Positions 1 through 7,957 of a stretch of 20,240 bases of DNA are shown one piece after another. The notes below the pieces were generated by a model. That model did no database searches, was not told the origin of the DNA, and was given only the letters and a program-made list of their open reading frames with translations. Source of the stretch: JAGOEX01 sp964630905 (GTDB taxonomy: Bacteria; UBP6; UBA1177); contig CAZVWR010000057.1 in NCBI GenBank assembly GCA_964630905.1, forward strand, positions 1 through 20,240, read 5' to 3'. Each line of letters begins with the position of its first letter. The first letter of the stretch is position 1. The position numbers and the translations under genes are program-made.

Positions 1-2
1 AT

Positions 3-194
3 CCTACGATCGGACTGATTTTATGCAAACATCGAAATAAACTGGATGTGGAATATGCATTAAGAGACATAAATAAGCCGATAGGTGTTTCAGAGTACAA
101 ACTTCTGCAATCAATACCGGATGAACTTAAATCAAGTTTTCCGACAGTGGAGCAATTGAAAAAGGAGCTGTTGAAAATCAAGAAAAATACATAA
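3..194 (+). CDS. DUF1016/YhcG-type PD-(D/E)XK nuclease-fold protein, C-terminal fragment
   Basis: The frame is open from the left edge to a TAA at 192-194 and gives about 63 residues. They read GLILCKHRNK, then EYALRDINKPIGVSEY, then an LP-type helix ending in a Lys-rich tail. This is the recognisable end of the DUF1016 (YhcG) family, whose C-terminal half adopts a PD-(D/E)XK nuclease-like fold; members often sit in genomic islands or beside restriction and defence genes. The N-terminal domain and most of the nuclease core lie outside the window, so activity and intactness cannot be judged. It runs convergently towards the exopolysaccharide operon, with about 50 bases between the two stops. 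Family recognition is from the motif alone. Confidence 0.8.
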   Translation, partial: PTIGLILCKHRNKLDVEYALRDINKPIGVSEYKLLQSIPDELKSSFPTVEQLKKELLKIKKNT

Positions 195-246
195 TCATCA
201 TGACCCCATTTTTACATGTTTTTCTGATTTTCAGCCATATGATCAT

Positions 247-3200
247 TTAGATGACCGGAATATCCAACTGCTCAAGAACTGTATTGACCGGTTCGACATA
301 GACTTTGTTTTCATCAAGAAAATCAAGGAGTTCTGTGAAATCGGCAAGTGGTGTGCGGTACTCATTTTCTGCGTCAGGTTCACCGAGGTCGTGAAAAAGG
401 AATACTGCCCAGAGGTTATTTTCAATTGCAGTTTGTGCAAAAACTTTCATTTCTTCAAGGGTCGTTAAATTTGTTACGGGAAATATTTTTATGCCGAATC
501 TATTCATTGTTCCGTCATTAAGTCCATGAAAGCTGTTCCTTGCATATTTGAAATATTTTCTTGCCATGGATACAACCCTTTCATCGTGATCGCCATAAGG
601 AAATGCAATGCCGTTAACCTCAATTCCGAGTTCATCAAACCATTCGATCCCTTTTTCAAAATCTGCATCGATCTCATCTGTTGTCAATGTTGAAAGAAAG
701 TCGTGGCTGAAGCTATGAAAACCTATTTCGTGACCTGAATTGTAAAGTTCGATTATTTTCTCTTCATCTGCATAATCAAGGTTGCCGGAAGTTATAAAAT
801 CATGTGTCACAAAAAATGTTCCGTGCTGAGTTCTGTAAATGAGTTCGTTTGCACCGGCAGTGGCGGCACTTGACCAGATGTCATCAAAAACCATGCTGAA
901 ATAGGGTCTGTCAAACTTTACAGGCTCGATCTTTCTCAGTGCCGGAGAACATATCCTGAACTTTCCAGTTTCACTCACTGTCCTGAGCATGGTGTATTCG
1001 CAGTCGTTTTCTGCATAAAACCTGACACTTGACCTTTCCATGTCGGGAGATCTGTCCGTTTGAGAGATGCTGAAAAATGAATCATCTCCGCATCTTAAAA
1101 TAAATTCACTTTTTCCGTCAAATGATGAAATGTCGCTGTACTCATACCACCCTTTTTCAAGTTTTACCGGGGCAAAATGAAAGCCGGCCGCACCATCTGA
1201 AACTTCTGAAACCGTAACTGTCTGAATCGCACAGTCACCTTTTTCAGTTGAAAAACCAGCAGTCAGTTCTCCCCACTTAAAATTTGCAAACGCCTGATCT
1301 TTCAAAATATTTTCAAACTTAACAGGATCAATGGAAAATGAATCAAAAAATTCTTTTACAATGAAATATGATGTTTTTTCCCTTTCGTGATATTCAGGCA
1401 CTACTTCCCACGGCTCCCAGAGATACCGTTCTGTAACCGTCAATTCATCATTTATTGCTATAACTGCCCGTATTCCCTCAGTAGTTGCAACTTCTCTATC
1501 GGGTGTTTCACGGTCATCATCCATTACCGAAAGAGTTGACGGGTCGGTAAAATTAAGCAGTGTCCATGGAATCCTTATGGTCAGAGTTTTACCGTCAAAT
1601 ATAACAAGGTCGTGAGGAGATGCATTTTCTATTTTGCCTTCAAATGTTCTGAATTTCCCGATCTCATGATCAACATTCGGGAAAAGATATGTGTTATCGT
1701 CGCTTCCATGCTCACCGCTGTTAATCCATTTTACCATTTTCCATGGAGCACCGTCGGTCGGAATCGAGCGGTAAAGCTGTTCATCTGCTGAAATGTAATG
1801 CCATATTCCGTAAGTGTTATAAGCTTCAGTGACAAAAAGGGTTGATGAAAAAGTGTCGATCTCAAGAGCGAACTCTGACCTTACATCTGTTTTCGTGCCG
1901 TGGGGAAGTATCGATTCACCGGCATTGTCCTTATAGGTGTCAAACCCGATCTGAAATTTTACAAAGTCTTTTAATTTTTCATTTGCCGACAATTTAAGAT
2001 AAAAATATTTGAGATCGTGTGCCGCTTCAACTTTATTTATCAGTGTTCCGCCCGTTGCAACTGTTTTAAACTCCGGCAGATCAGTCTCAAAAGCAATAAG
2101 TCCGAAATTCTGCTCAGCTGCTGTGATATTATGCCAGAGAGCCCTTCTGTCATAAGGAAAATCAAGCTCATCAGTGATCCATGTCCTTTTCCACCATTCA
2201 TCAATCCAGGCAAAATACATTCCTCCGGCACAACCGGTGTCGCGAATTGTTTCAAACATCCTTTTTATGTATTCGCCCTGAGTTTCCTCGTTGTGCCCGC
2301 CGTGATGCATTCCGCTTACTGAAAAGTGGGCATTCCCGATACTTGACGGAACTCCGAATTCAGCGACCAGAAGCGGTTTTTTTCCGTAGTAATTCTTAAG
2401 TTCAGTCAGATATCCGGTGTAGTTATTTATTCCGTAACTGTCTGTATAACTTAAATAACTTGGCTCGCTGTTCATAAAGTTAGGATAATATGGATAAGCG
2501 TGATAACTTGCAAAATATCCCGGCTCGAACTTTGAATCATCAATGTTCACCAGATCAATTGTGTTCGTATCTTCAAATGATAATGACCCTTCCGTTCTGT
2601 GTTTAAGGGGGTCAAGGGTCGGCCAGCTTGACATGCTCAGCGGTCTTTTCACTCCGTATTTTTCAAATTCGTAACCGGCCAGTATGTCCAATCTTTCTGT
2701 AAACCATGCTTCAGCCGGATCGCAGTTTGATATCTTGAAAAATTCTCCTGAAAATGAATTGACTTTATCGTTATGAAAATTTGTTGACGCAACTTCAAAA
2801 GGGGAAACTTCGCGACCGATTATCCAGCCGGCAATCCAGTTTGAGATGTCAGTTTCATAAACTCCGTAAGCCCTGCCGTATCTGTGTCCGATATCAGCAT
2901 TTCCGTGAACGACATCAATGGCTTCCTTTATTCCTGAATCAAAATGGTCAGAGATGGTGAACAGATCGCCGTTTTCAATGTCTTCCTCATCAAGCCAGAT
3001 GCCGTGAAAAAGATAAAGCGGATCATCGGAATTTGCCTTGTTGAATTCGTCCAGTGCTTCATAAAATCTCGGAAAGTGAATTGTATATGTCCTTAGCGAA
3101 TTAAATCCGATATCTTTCATCTGTGCAAACCAGCGGAGATAATCCTCTTTTGTCGCCGCAAGCTCTCCTGCCATTGTCCCGGGAACACCGACTCCGAGAT

Positions 3201-3375
3201 TTACCCCGGCAACGAACATTTTTTCCTGTTTTTCACCGTTTTTATAAAAAAATCCGTCATTTACAACAAAAGGCATTGCTTTAGGCTTTATTTTGTCATC
3301 AACAGTCTCTTTTTTTTCAGTACAGCTTGAAAAGAAAAGTAAAAGAATTGTTATCAAAACGGTCTGCTTAAACAT
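247..3375 (-). CDS. Lipoprotein: TIM-barrel glycosidase-like domain plus C-terminal polysaccharide deacetylase
   Basis: Start chosen at the ATG at 3373-3375 because AAGGAG lies 7 bases upstream and a lipoprotein signal follows at once (hydrophobic 5-15, FSSC, Cys18); the frame runs 20 codons further up but lacks these. The product has 1042 residues. Residues about 35-450 look like a TIM-barrel glycoside hydrolase of the retaining type: a VAGVNLG start, GWIIGREVSP and VAEFGVPSS supplying two candidate catalytic Glu, and aromatic-rich YHAYPYYP. Residues about 460-700 look like a beta-sandwich, possibly carbohydrate-binding. From 823 there is a NodB-type deacetylase: MVFDD (Asp831, Asp832), HSFSHD (His887, His891), FPYG (926-928) and LFHD (His995). 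It is the last gene of the operon and overlaps the glycosyltransferase gene by 8 bases. Inferred role: trimming and deacetylating the polymer in the periplasm, like PgaB, but with the two domains in the opposite order. Substrate unknown. Confidence 0.82.
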   Translation of the reverse strand: MFKQTVLITILLLFFSSCTEKKETVDDKIKPKAMPFVVNDGFFYKNGEKQEKMFVAGVNLGVGVPGTMAGELAATKEDYLRWFAQMKDIGFNSLRTYTIHFPRFYEALDEFNKANSDDPLYLFHGIWLDEEDIENGDLFTISDHFDSGIKEAIDVVHGNADIGHRYGRAYGVYETDISNWIAGWIIGREVSPFEVASTNFHNDKVNSFSGEFFKISNCDPAEAWFTERLDILAGYEFEKYGVKRPLSMSSWPTLDPLKHRTEGSLSFEDTNTIDLVNIDDSKFEPGYFASYHAYPYYPNFMNSEPSYLSYTDSYGINNYTGYLTELKNYYGKKPLLVAEFGVPSSIGNAHFSVSGMHHGGHNEETQGEYIKRMFETIRDTGCAGGMYFAWIDEWWKRTWITDELDFPYDRRALWHNITAAEQNFGLIAFETDLPEFKTVATGGTLINKVEAAHDLKYFYLKLSANEKLKDFVKFQIGFDTYKDNAGESILPHGTKTDVRSEFALEIDTFSSTLFVTEAYNTYGIWHYISADEQLYRSIPTDGAPWKMVKWINSGEHGSDDNTYLFPNVDHEIGKFRTFEGKIENASPHDLVIFDGKTLTIRIPWTLLNFTDPSTLSVMDDDRETPDREVATTEGIRAVIAINDELTVTERYLWEPWEVVPEYHEREKTSYFIVKEFFDSFSIDPVKFENILKDQAFANFKWGELTAGFSTEKGDCAIQTVTVSEVSDGAAGFHFAPVKLEKGWYEYSDISSFDGKSEFILRCGDDSFFSISQTDRSPDMERSSVRFYAENDCEYTMLRTVSETGKFRICSPALRKIEPVKFDRPYFSMVFDDIWSSAATAGANELIYRTQHGTFFVTHDFITSGNLDYADEEKIIELYNSGHEIGFHSFSHDFLSTLTTDEIDADFEKGIEWFDELGIEVNGIAFPYGDHDERVVSMARKYFKYARNSFHGLNDGTMNRFGIKIFPVTNLTTLEEMKVFAQTAIENNLWAVFLFHDLGEPDAENEYRTPLADFTELLDFLDENKVYVEPVNTVLEQLDIPVI

Positions 3376-4780
3376 TCTTCTGCTCCTTATCAAAACCCTT
3401 TCTTTCCATTTTTCCCCATTTCTTGTTTTTGGCAAAAAACGAGAAAATTCCCTGAATTCTCCAGATCACGGTAAGCGGTCTGAAGAAAAAAGTTTCAAGG
3501 AATGAAAATACGAAAAGTTTAATAAGATCCCTGAACCGGGTGTATTTTCTGAAAGATATCTCTTCAAGCAGAATTGAAAAAAGTGATATAAAACTTCCAA
3601 GCAGAAATGCCATAATGAAATATGCAATGAAGAACGGAGTATTTAGCGTGCCGCTAATAATGTAATATGCAACCAGAATATATCCTAAGAACTCAATGAC
3701 AGGTCCGAGAAGTTCAAAAAAGAAAAAATAGGGATACATAAAAAGGCCTAAAACACCGTATTTGGGATTGAAAAACATCACCTTGTGTCTAAAGAGAGTG
3801 TCCATCATTCCGCGATGCCAACGGTTCCTCTGTCTGCCAAGAGTTGAAAGCTTTTCAGGAACCTCAGTCCAGCAGACAGGGTCAGGAACAAAAGTTATTA
3901 TCCGCTCCAACCCCTTTTCCTTATAATGCCGGTGCATTCTTACAACAAGTTCCATATCTTCACCGACTGTATCGGTCTGATATCCGCCCGCCTCTTTCAG
4001 TGCCGCTTTTGAAAATACCCCGAAAGCTCCTGAAATGATGAAAAGCCCGTTTATCTGATCCCAGCCGAGCCGCCCCATAAGAAATGCCCGAAGATATTCA
4101 ACTACTTGAAAACCTGCAAGAATTGATGTGGGAAATCTCACTTCCTTTATCCTTGCATGTTCAATTTCGCAATTGTTGGCAACTCTTATTATTCCGCCTG
4201 TTGCGATGACGCGACTGTCCTTTGCAAAAGGTTTTGAGATGATCAGAAGAGCGTTTCTGTCAAGTATTGAATCTGAATCAATGTTGCAGACAAGAGGATA
4301 TCTGCTCATGTGAACACCGGTGTTGAGAGCCGATGCCTTTCCTCCGGTTTTCTTATTAATTACCATAAGTTTGTCGGTTTTTGATGTCCACACAGATATA
4401 AGCTCATCCCTTTTTTCCATATATTCCCTGCTGAGTTCGATCTCAACCATGGCAAAATGGTCTTTCAGGACATCAAAAGTTTTGTCGGTTGAGCCGTCGT
4501 TTATCACGATCACTTCAAATTCAGGGTAGTTGAGTGAAAGAACCGACTCAACCGACTCAGTAATGGATTTTTCCTCATTATAAGCAGGGATGAGAACAGA
4601 AACCGGCTTATAAAGTCCTTTGTAGAAGATAGTTTCAAAGTCGTCACTCCTTGTCGAAGCGATATAGTTTCTGATCTTAAAAAAAGCAAGCACAGAAAGG
4701 ATGAAATATGTAAAACTTATGATGAGAAAATATACTAATATAAGGTATTCAAACGCCTTGAGAAAGTTAATTATTATCAT
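3368..4780 (-). CDS. Processive family 2 glycosyltransferase (PgaC/IcaA/BcsA-like polysaccharide synthase)
   Basis: 470 residues. A membrane segment lies at about 10-33, a cytoplasmic GT-A domain starts at VSVLIPAYNEE (60-70), and several membrane segments follow from about 343 to 440. Catalytic signatures of processive GT2 enzymes are all present: NDGSTD (94-99), DSD (168-170) for metal and nucleotide-sugar binding, GED (273-275) as the catalytic base, and QRNRW (317-321) for the acceptor end. This set is shared by poly-N-acetylglucosamine, cellulose and hyaluronan synthases; the sugar cannot be told from the sequence. The enzyme should polymerise the chain at the cytoplasmic face and thread it through the inner membrane. 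Its start overlaps the HEAT gene end by 14 bases and its stop overlaps the next start by 8, which implies translational coupling. No PilZ domain is visible. Confidence 0.9.
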   Translation of the reverse strand: MIIINFLKAFEYLILVYFLIISFTYFILSVLAFFKIRNYIASTRSDDFETIFYKGLYKPVSVLIPAYNEEKSITESVESVLSLNYPEFEVIVINDGSTDKTFDVLKDHFAMVEIELSREYMEKRDELISVWTSKTDKLMVINKKTGGKASALNTGVHMSRYPLVCNIDSDSILDRNALLIISKPFAKDSRVIATGGIIRVANNCEIEHARIKEVRFPTSILAGFQVVEYLRAFLMGRLGWDQINGLFIISGAFGVFSKAALKEAGGYQTDTVGEDMELVVRMHRHYKEKGLERIITFVPDPVCWTEVPEKLSTLGRQRNRWHRGMMDTLFRHKVMFFNPKYGVLGLFMYPYFFFFELLGPVIEFLGYILVAYYIISGTLNTPFFIAYFIMAFLLGSFISLFSILLEEISFRKYTRFRDLIKLFVFSFLETFFFRPLTVIWRIQGIFSFFAKNKKWGKMERKGFDKEQKNV

Positions 4781-5831
4781 TTTTCACCGCCTTTACTCCA
4801 ATGTATCCTGACTCGGCAAGCGCAAGCTCACAGGCATCAGCCCCCTGACATTTCAGAAGTTCGTTAATTCCTGCATCCCCCATTCTTGTTAATGATTTCG
4901 CCGCGGCATAACGGACAAACCAGTTGCTGTTCTTAAGCTCACCTGCTATCAGATCAATATGCTCTGTGGAAGCGATCTTTAAGAAACTTTTAAATGTAAC
5001 TGTCTGGAAAACAGGTTCTGTCTCTTCTTTGAATTTCTGATGAAAACTCAGGGCAAATTCATTGAATCCAAGATCTGAAAGAGCTTTCATGCTCCTTATC
5101 TGCTCTTCAGCATTCCCTTTTTCATACAGCTCTTTAAGGATAGGGAGAGCATCTTTTATTTTAAGAACTCCCGCTACTTCTATCATGAAAAACACCGATT
5201 CCATATCGTGGCTCAGTTCTTTGAAGATTTTTTCATAGTTCTTGCTGATGAACCCTTCCATCTTTTTTGCAACGGAAAGCTTGATGTTCATGGTCATGAT
5301 GTCTTCGCGATTCATTGCAGTAATAACCGACAGAGCGTAGTCGTTCGGCCAGGTTGAGGAAAGAAGGGATACCGCATAAAAAAGCTCAATGTCATGACGG
5401 GTTTCAAGAATTCTTATAAGCTGATCTTTTGTATTTTCAGGAACGGGTTGTCCGCTTGCAGAAAAAAAAGCCATTCCAATCATCCTTTTTTCTTTTTTCC
5501 CGCTGTTTATAAAATCTGCCATTGCCTGCTGGATCTTGAGTTGAGTACAGATGTCTTTAAGTTTTTCAACCACTTCACCTTTAAAAGTGATGAAATATCT
5601 TATCGCCCAAGTAGCAAAAAGTTCATAATCTTCAATAGGTTTGTAAAATCCTGTTTTTCCGTCAAAGATCGAAAGGAAACAGGTGTCCCACTCCATGAAT
5701 TGAAGCTTTTTCCTTTTAGCCGAAACTTTTGCGGCAATGTTGATTATGATGATATAACATATTGAAAAAACAAGGAAAAGCACGAGAATTGTGTTTATGA
5801 TCAAAATGATCTGATAGTCTTTAAAAATCAT
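4767..5831 (-). CDS. Membrane-anchored HEAT-repeat protein of the exopolysaccharide operon
   Basis: 354 residues. One N-terminal membrane helix (about 7-33) is followed by a basic stretch (KRKK) and a long helical domain. The second half shows HEAT-type repeats: KDALPILKELYEKG, EEQIRSMKALSDLG, WFVRYAAAKSLTRMG and a final LALAESGYIGVKAVKN. The basic residues after the helix suggest the repeats face the cytoplasm, which is an inference from the positive-inside rule. It sits between the barrel and the synthase genes and overlaps both (11 and 14 bases). It has no enzyme motif, so a scaffold role that regulates or assembles the synthase, in the position where Pga systems use small PgaD, is plausible but unproven. 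HEAT assignment is by eye. Confidence 0.75.
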   Translation of the reverse strand: MIFKDYQIILIINTILVLFLVFSICYIIIINIAAKVSAKRKKLQFMEWDTCFLSIFDGKTGFYKPIEDYELFATWAIRYFITFKGEVVEKLKDICTQLKIQQAMADFINSGKKEKRMIGMAFFSASGQPVPENTKDQLIRILETRHDIELFYAVSLLSSTWPNDYALSVITAMNREDIMTMNIKLSVAKKMEGFISKNYEKIFKELSHDMESVFFMIEVAGVLKIKDALPILKELYEKGNAEEQIRSMKALSDLGFNEFALSFHQKFKEETEPVFQTVTFKSFLKIASTEHIDLIAGELKNSNWFVRYAAAKSLTRMGDAGINELLKCQGADACELALAESGYIGVKAVKNDNN

Positions 5832-6647
5832 ATCTGACCCCGAAAAGTATTTCGTTGCGGTGATCGTTCATGTTCGTGATCGTATGCTGATACATCAATG
5901 AAAAATAGAACGGGCAGAACGCTTTTATCAAAACTCTGCCGAAAAAATTTCTCACATTGACCCCTGTTGAAGAAAATGATGATGCAAATTCATCTCCAAG
6001 AGAAAATCCCAAAGTCGCCAGAAGATATTTTTCGTTGTCATAACTTAAATAACCCATGTGGGCATGGACAAGTTCGTTGTCTCTGTTTATAACGAGAAAT
6101 GCCTTGTATCCTGCAAAAACGCCTTTGGGAAAATAATATTCCACTCCGGGGGTCAGCATGTTAATATAAACATATTCCTTAATGTTTTCATCCACTTCCT
6201 TGTTGCCAAAATCAAAAAAGCTGTATCCGAACGAAAAGACAAGCTGTTTGTGCCACCAGAAATTCTGAACAACTTCGGCCAATGTTCTTGTTCTTGCAAG
6301 AAAATCATTTTGCGGAACATAGTAAAAATCAAATACTAAAGTTGTCAGTTCAAGGGGCTTTATTTTTGTCCCGATCCCTGCAAGGTCATCCCTTTGACCC
6401 CATCTTGAAAAACCTTCGTGATACAAAGAGAGGTCAAACTTGTCTGAATGGATGTACTTTGCTTTCTGGTAATCGTAAAGCCAGTTGGAGCTGTTTGAAA
6501 CATGTGTCCAGCTGAAAGCCCCCTCAAGTGAAAATCTCTTTTTTCCTTCATCCCTGCATTGAGCTGAAATAGCTGAAAAAGAAAAAAGAAAAACAGCGAT
6601 TCTCTCACGATCTCTTTTTCGGTGACTATTGCAATATTCCTTTTCAT
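5821..6647 (-). CDS. YaiO-like outer-membrane beta-barrel protein, with a probable one-base frame break near its start
   Basis: In one continuous frame (stop at 5821, open up to 6663) the product shows a signal-peptide core (IAVFLFSFSAISAQ), then alternating aromatic/polar strands, YHEGFSRWGQRDD, VPQNDFLARTR, and a terminal ...RYDF, the C-terminal aromatic signature of outer-membrane barrels. The pattern recalls the YaiO family. This frame has no ATG, GTG or TTG before the signal core. The only ATG with a good Shine-Dalgarno (GGAGG, 4 bases upstream) is at 6645-6647, in the neighbouring frame. One extra base, for example in the A5 run (T5 at 6615-6619) or the later T-runs, would join them into about 275 residues. 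Either a sequencing or real deletion, slippage, or a non-standard CTG start at 6658 is possible. Likely role: the outer-membrane pore or partner for the exported polysaccharide. First gene of the operon; it overlaps the next start by 11 bases. Confidence 0.68.
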
Positions 6648-6687
6648 ATTTCCTCCCCAGAATTCAGATTCCATTATCCATATTTAA

Positions 6688-6717
6688 TTGATTTTTTCCA
6701 TAAAAGATTTATATATC
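6688..6717 (+). promoter_or_regulatory. Possible sigma70-type promoter for the DUF401 operon
   Basis: TTGATT at 6688-6693 is followed after 16-18 bases by TATATA (6710-6715) or TATATC (6712-6717) in the A+T-rich divergent gap between the barrel gene and the DUF401 gene. The start codon is about 30 bases downstream. No clear promoter was found for the divergent exopolysaccharide operon; a GATAAT on the minus strand at 6674-6679 lacks a convincing -35. Confidence 0.45.
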
Positions 6718-6745
6718 GCTGTAATTATTGTTTGAATGGTGCAAA

Positions 6746-7957
6746 ATGATCTGGATACAAATTTTAATTCCGATTTTTCTGATGGTTATTCTTCTTGCAA
6801 AAAAAGTGCGTCTTGAAGCGGTTCTTCCTGCAGGAGCTCTCTGTATGGCTCTTATTTCAGGAGTAGATTTGTTGAAAATAGGGTCTGAGTGGTTGAATTC
6901 TTTTTTAAATCCGAGATCAAGAGACCTTTTCATCATTATCATTTCCGTAATGCTTCTTGGTGAACTGATGGAAAAGGGGAAAATGTTCGGCAGAATGTCG
7001 GCGATCTTTCTAAAAATTTTTAAAGATAACAGGTTTGCCGCCGCCGCAAGTGCGGCTTTCATCGGTTTTCTGCCTATGCCTGGAGGGTCACTCATTTCCG
7101 CCCCTTTTGTGGACAAGCTTCTTCCCGGGTACGAACAGAAAGAGAAAATGGCTGTAAATTACTGGTACAGGCACATCTGGGAATATTTTTTTCCCCTTTA
7201 TGCCGGACTTGCATGGATAATCACAGTGATGAAGGTTCCTGCAACGGACCTTTTCATTTATCAGGGTGCGATGACAGTTGTTATGTTTCTGGCGGGGCTT
7301 CCTCTTCTGCTTAAACACAGAAAACAGGAGATAACAGAGCTTGCGACTGCTGAAAACCCTCTGAAACTGCTTGTAATTTCTTGGCCAATACTTCTTGCGG
7401 TGGGACTTTCGATAATTTTTTCGCTCGATCTGCCGTGGGCAGTTCTCATTTCCCTTTCTGCATTTATAGTGAAGGAAAGATCTCTTGCTGTGCACATAAA
7501 ACCGTTTCTGATGAAAAAAAGGACTGTTTATGTTATTTTTCTTGTGACCGGAATGGTATTCTTTGATTCAATAGTGAGAAGTTCGGGTGTCGCAACAGGT
7601 GTTTATGAAGCACTTAAAGGTTCAAATCCTGCGATATTTGTATTTCTCGTTCCGCTCATCTGCGGTTTTCTGACAGGGATAACAATCGGATTTGTTTCGA
7701 TATCTTTTCCTGTTATTTATCCGTTTCTTGTAGTGAATGGTGTCGTTGACATGAACTATCTGCTTCTTGGTTTCATCGGCGGATTCATGGGCGTAATGCT
7801 TTCACCGATGCACCTTTGTCTTATTGTTACGACAGATTTTTTCAAGACGACACTGAAAGAGGTTTATCCATATATCATTAAGGCAGGAGCGATCACTATT
7901 GCAGGCGGATTTATCTATTATTTTATTTTGACGGTCATCTTATCTGGAGGAGCATGA
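6746..7957 (+). CDS. DUF401 family integral membrane protein
   Basis: 403 residues, almost entirely hydrophobic with about ten or more membrane segments. Family signatures are clear: GFLPMPGGSLISAPFVD in the first half, NYWYRHIWEYFFPLYAG after it, and GFIGGFMGVMLSPMHLCLIVTTDFF near the end. DUF401 proteins are transporter-like with duplicated re-entrant Pro/Gly-rich motifs; substrate unknown. Start taken at the ATG at 6746 because the upstream TTG would put charged and polar residues before the first membrane helix; no strong Shine-Dalgarno is visible (GGTG 5 bases upstream). Its stop overlaps the next ATG in ATGA, so the lipoprotein gene is probably translated by coupling. Confidence 0.88.
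   Translation: MIWIQILIPIFLMVILLAKKVRLEAVLPAGALCMALISGVDLLKIGSEWLNSFLNPRSRDLFIIIISVMLLGELMEKGKMFGRMSAIFLKIFKDNRFAAAASAAFIGFLPMPGGSLISAPFVDKLLPGYEQKEKMAVNYWYRHIWEYFFPLYAGLAWIITVMKVPATDLFIYQGAMTVVMFLAGLPLLLKHRKQEITELATAENPLKLLVISWPILLAVGLSIIFSLDLPWAVLISLSAFIVKERSLAVHIKPFLMKKRTVYVIFLVTGMVFFDSIVRSSGVATGVYEALKGSNPAIFVFLVPLICGFLTGITIGFVSISFPVIYPFLVVNGVVDMNYLLLGFIGGFMGVMLSPMHLCLIVTTDFFKTTLKEVYPYIIKAGAITIAGGFIYYFILTVILSGGA

Noticed and set aside
6605..6647. The first codons after the ATG at 6647 (MKRNIAIVTEKEIVRESL) recall the start of a response-regulator receiver domain.
   Set aside because: The acidic pocket residues are not in place and the frame soon turns into a Phe/Leu/Gln run with no receiver fold; it is better read as a displaced signal-peptide start.
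7088..7495. A long minus-strand open frame within the DUF401 gene.
   Set aside because: It is antisense to a well-supported membrane protein and its product is basic and unlike any family.
7620..7632. GGTTCAAATCC resembles a tRNA T-arm.
   Set aside because: It lies inside the DUF401 coding frame and no acceptor or anticodon stem surrounds it.
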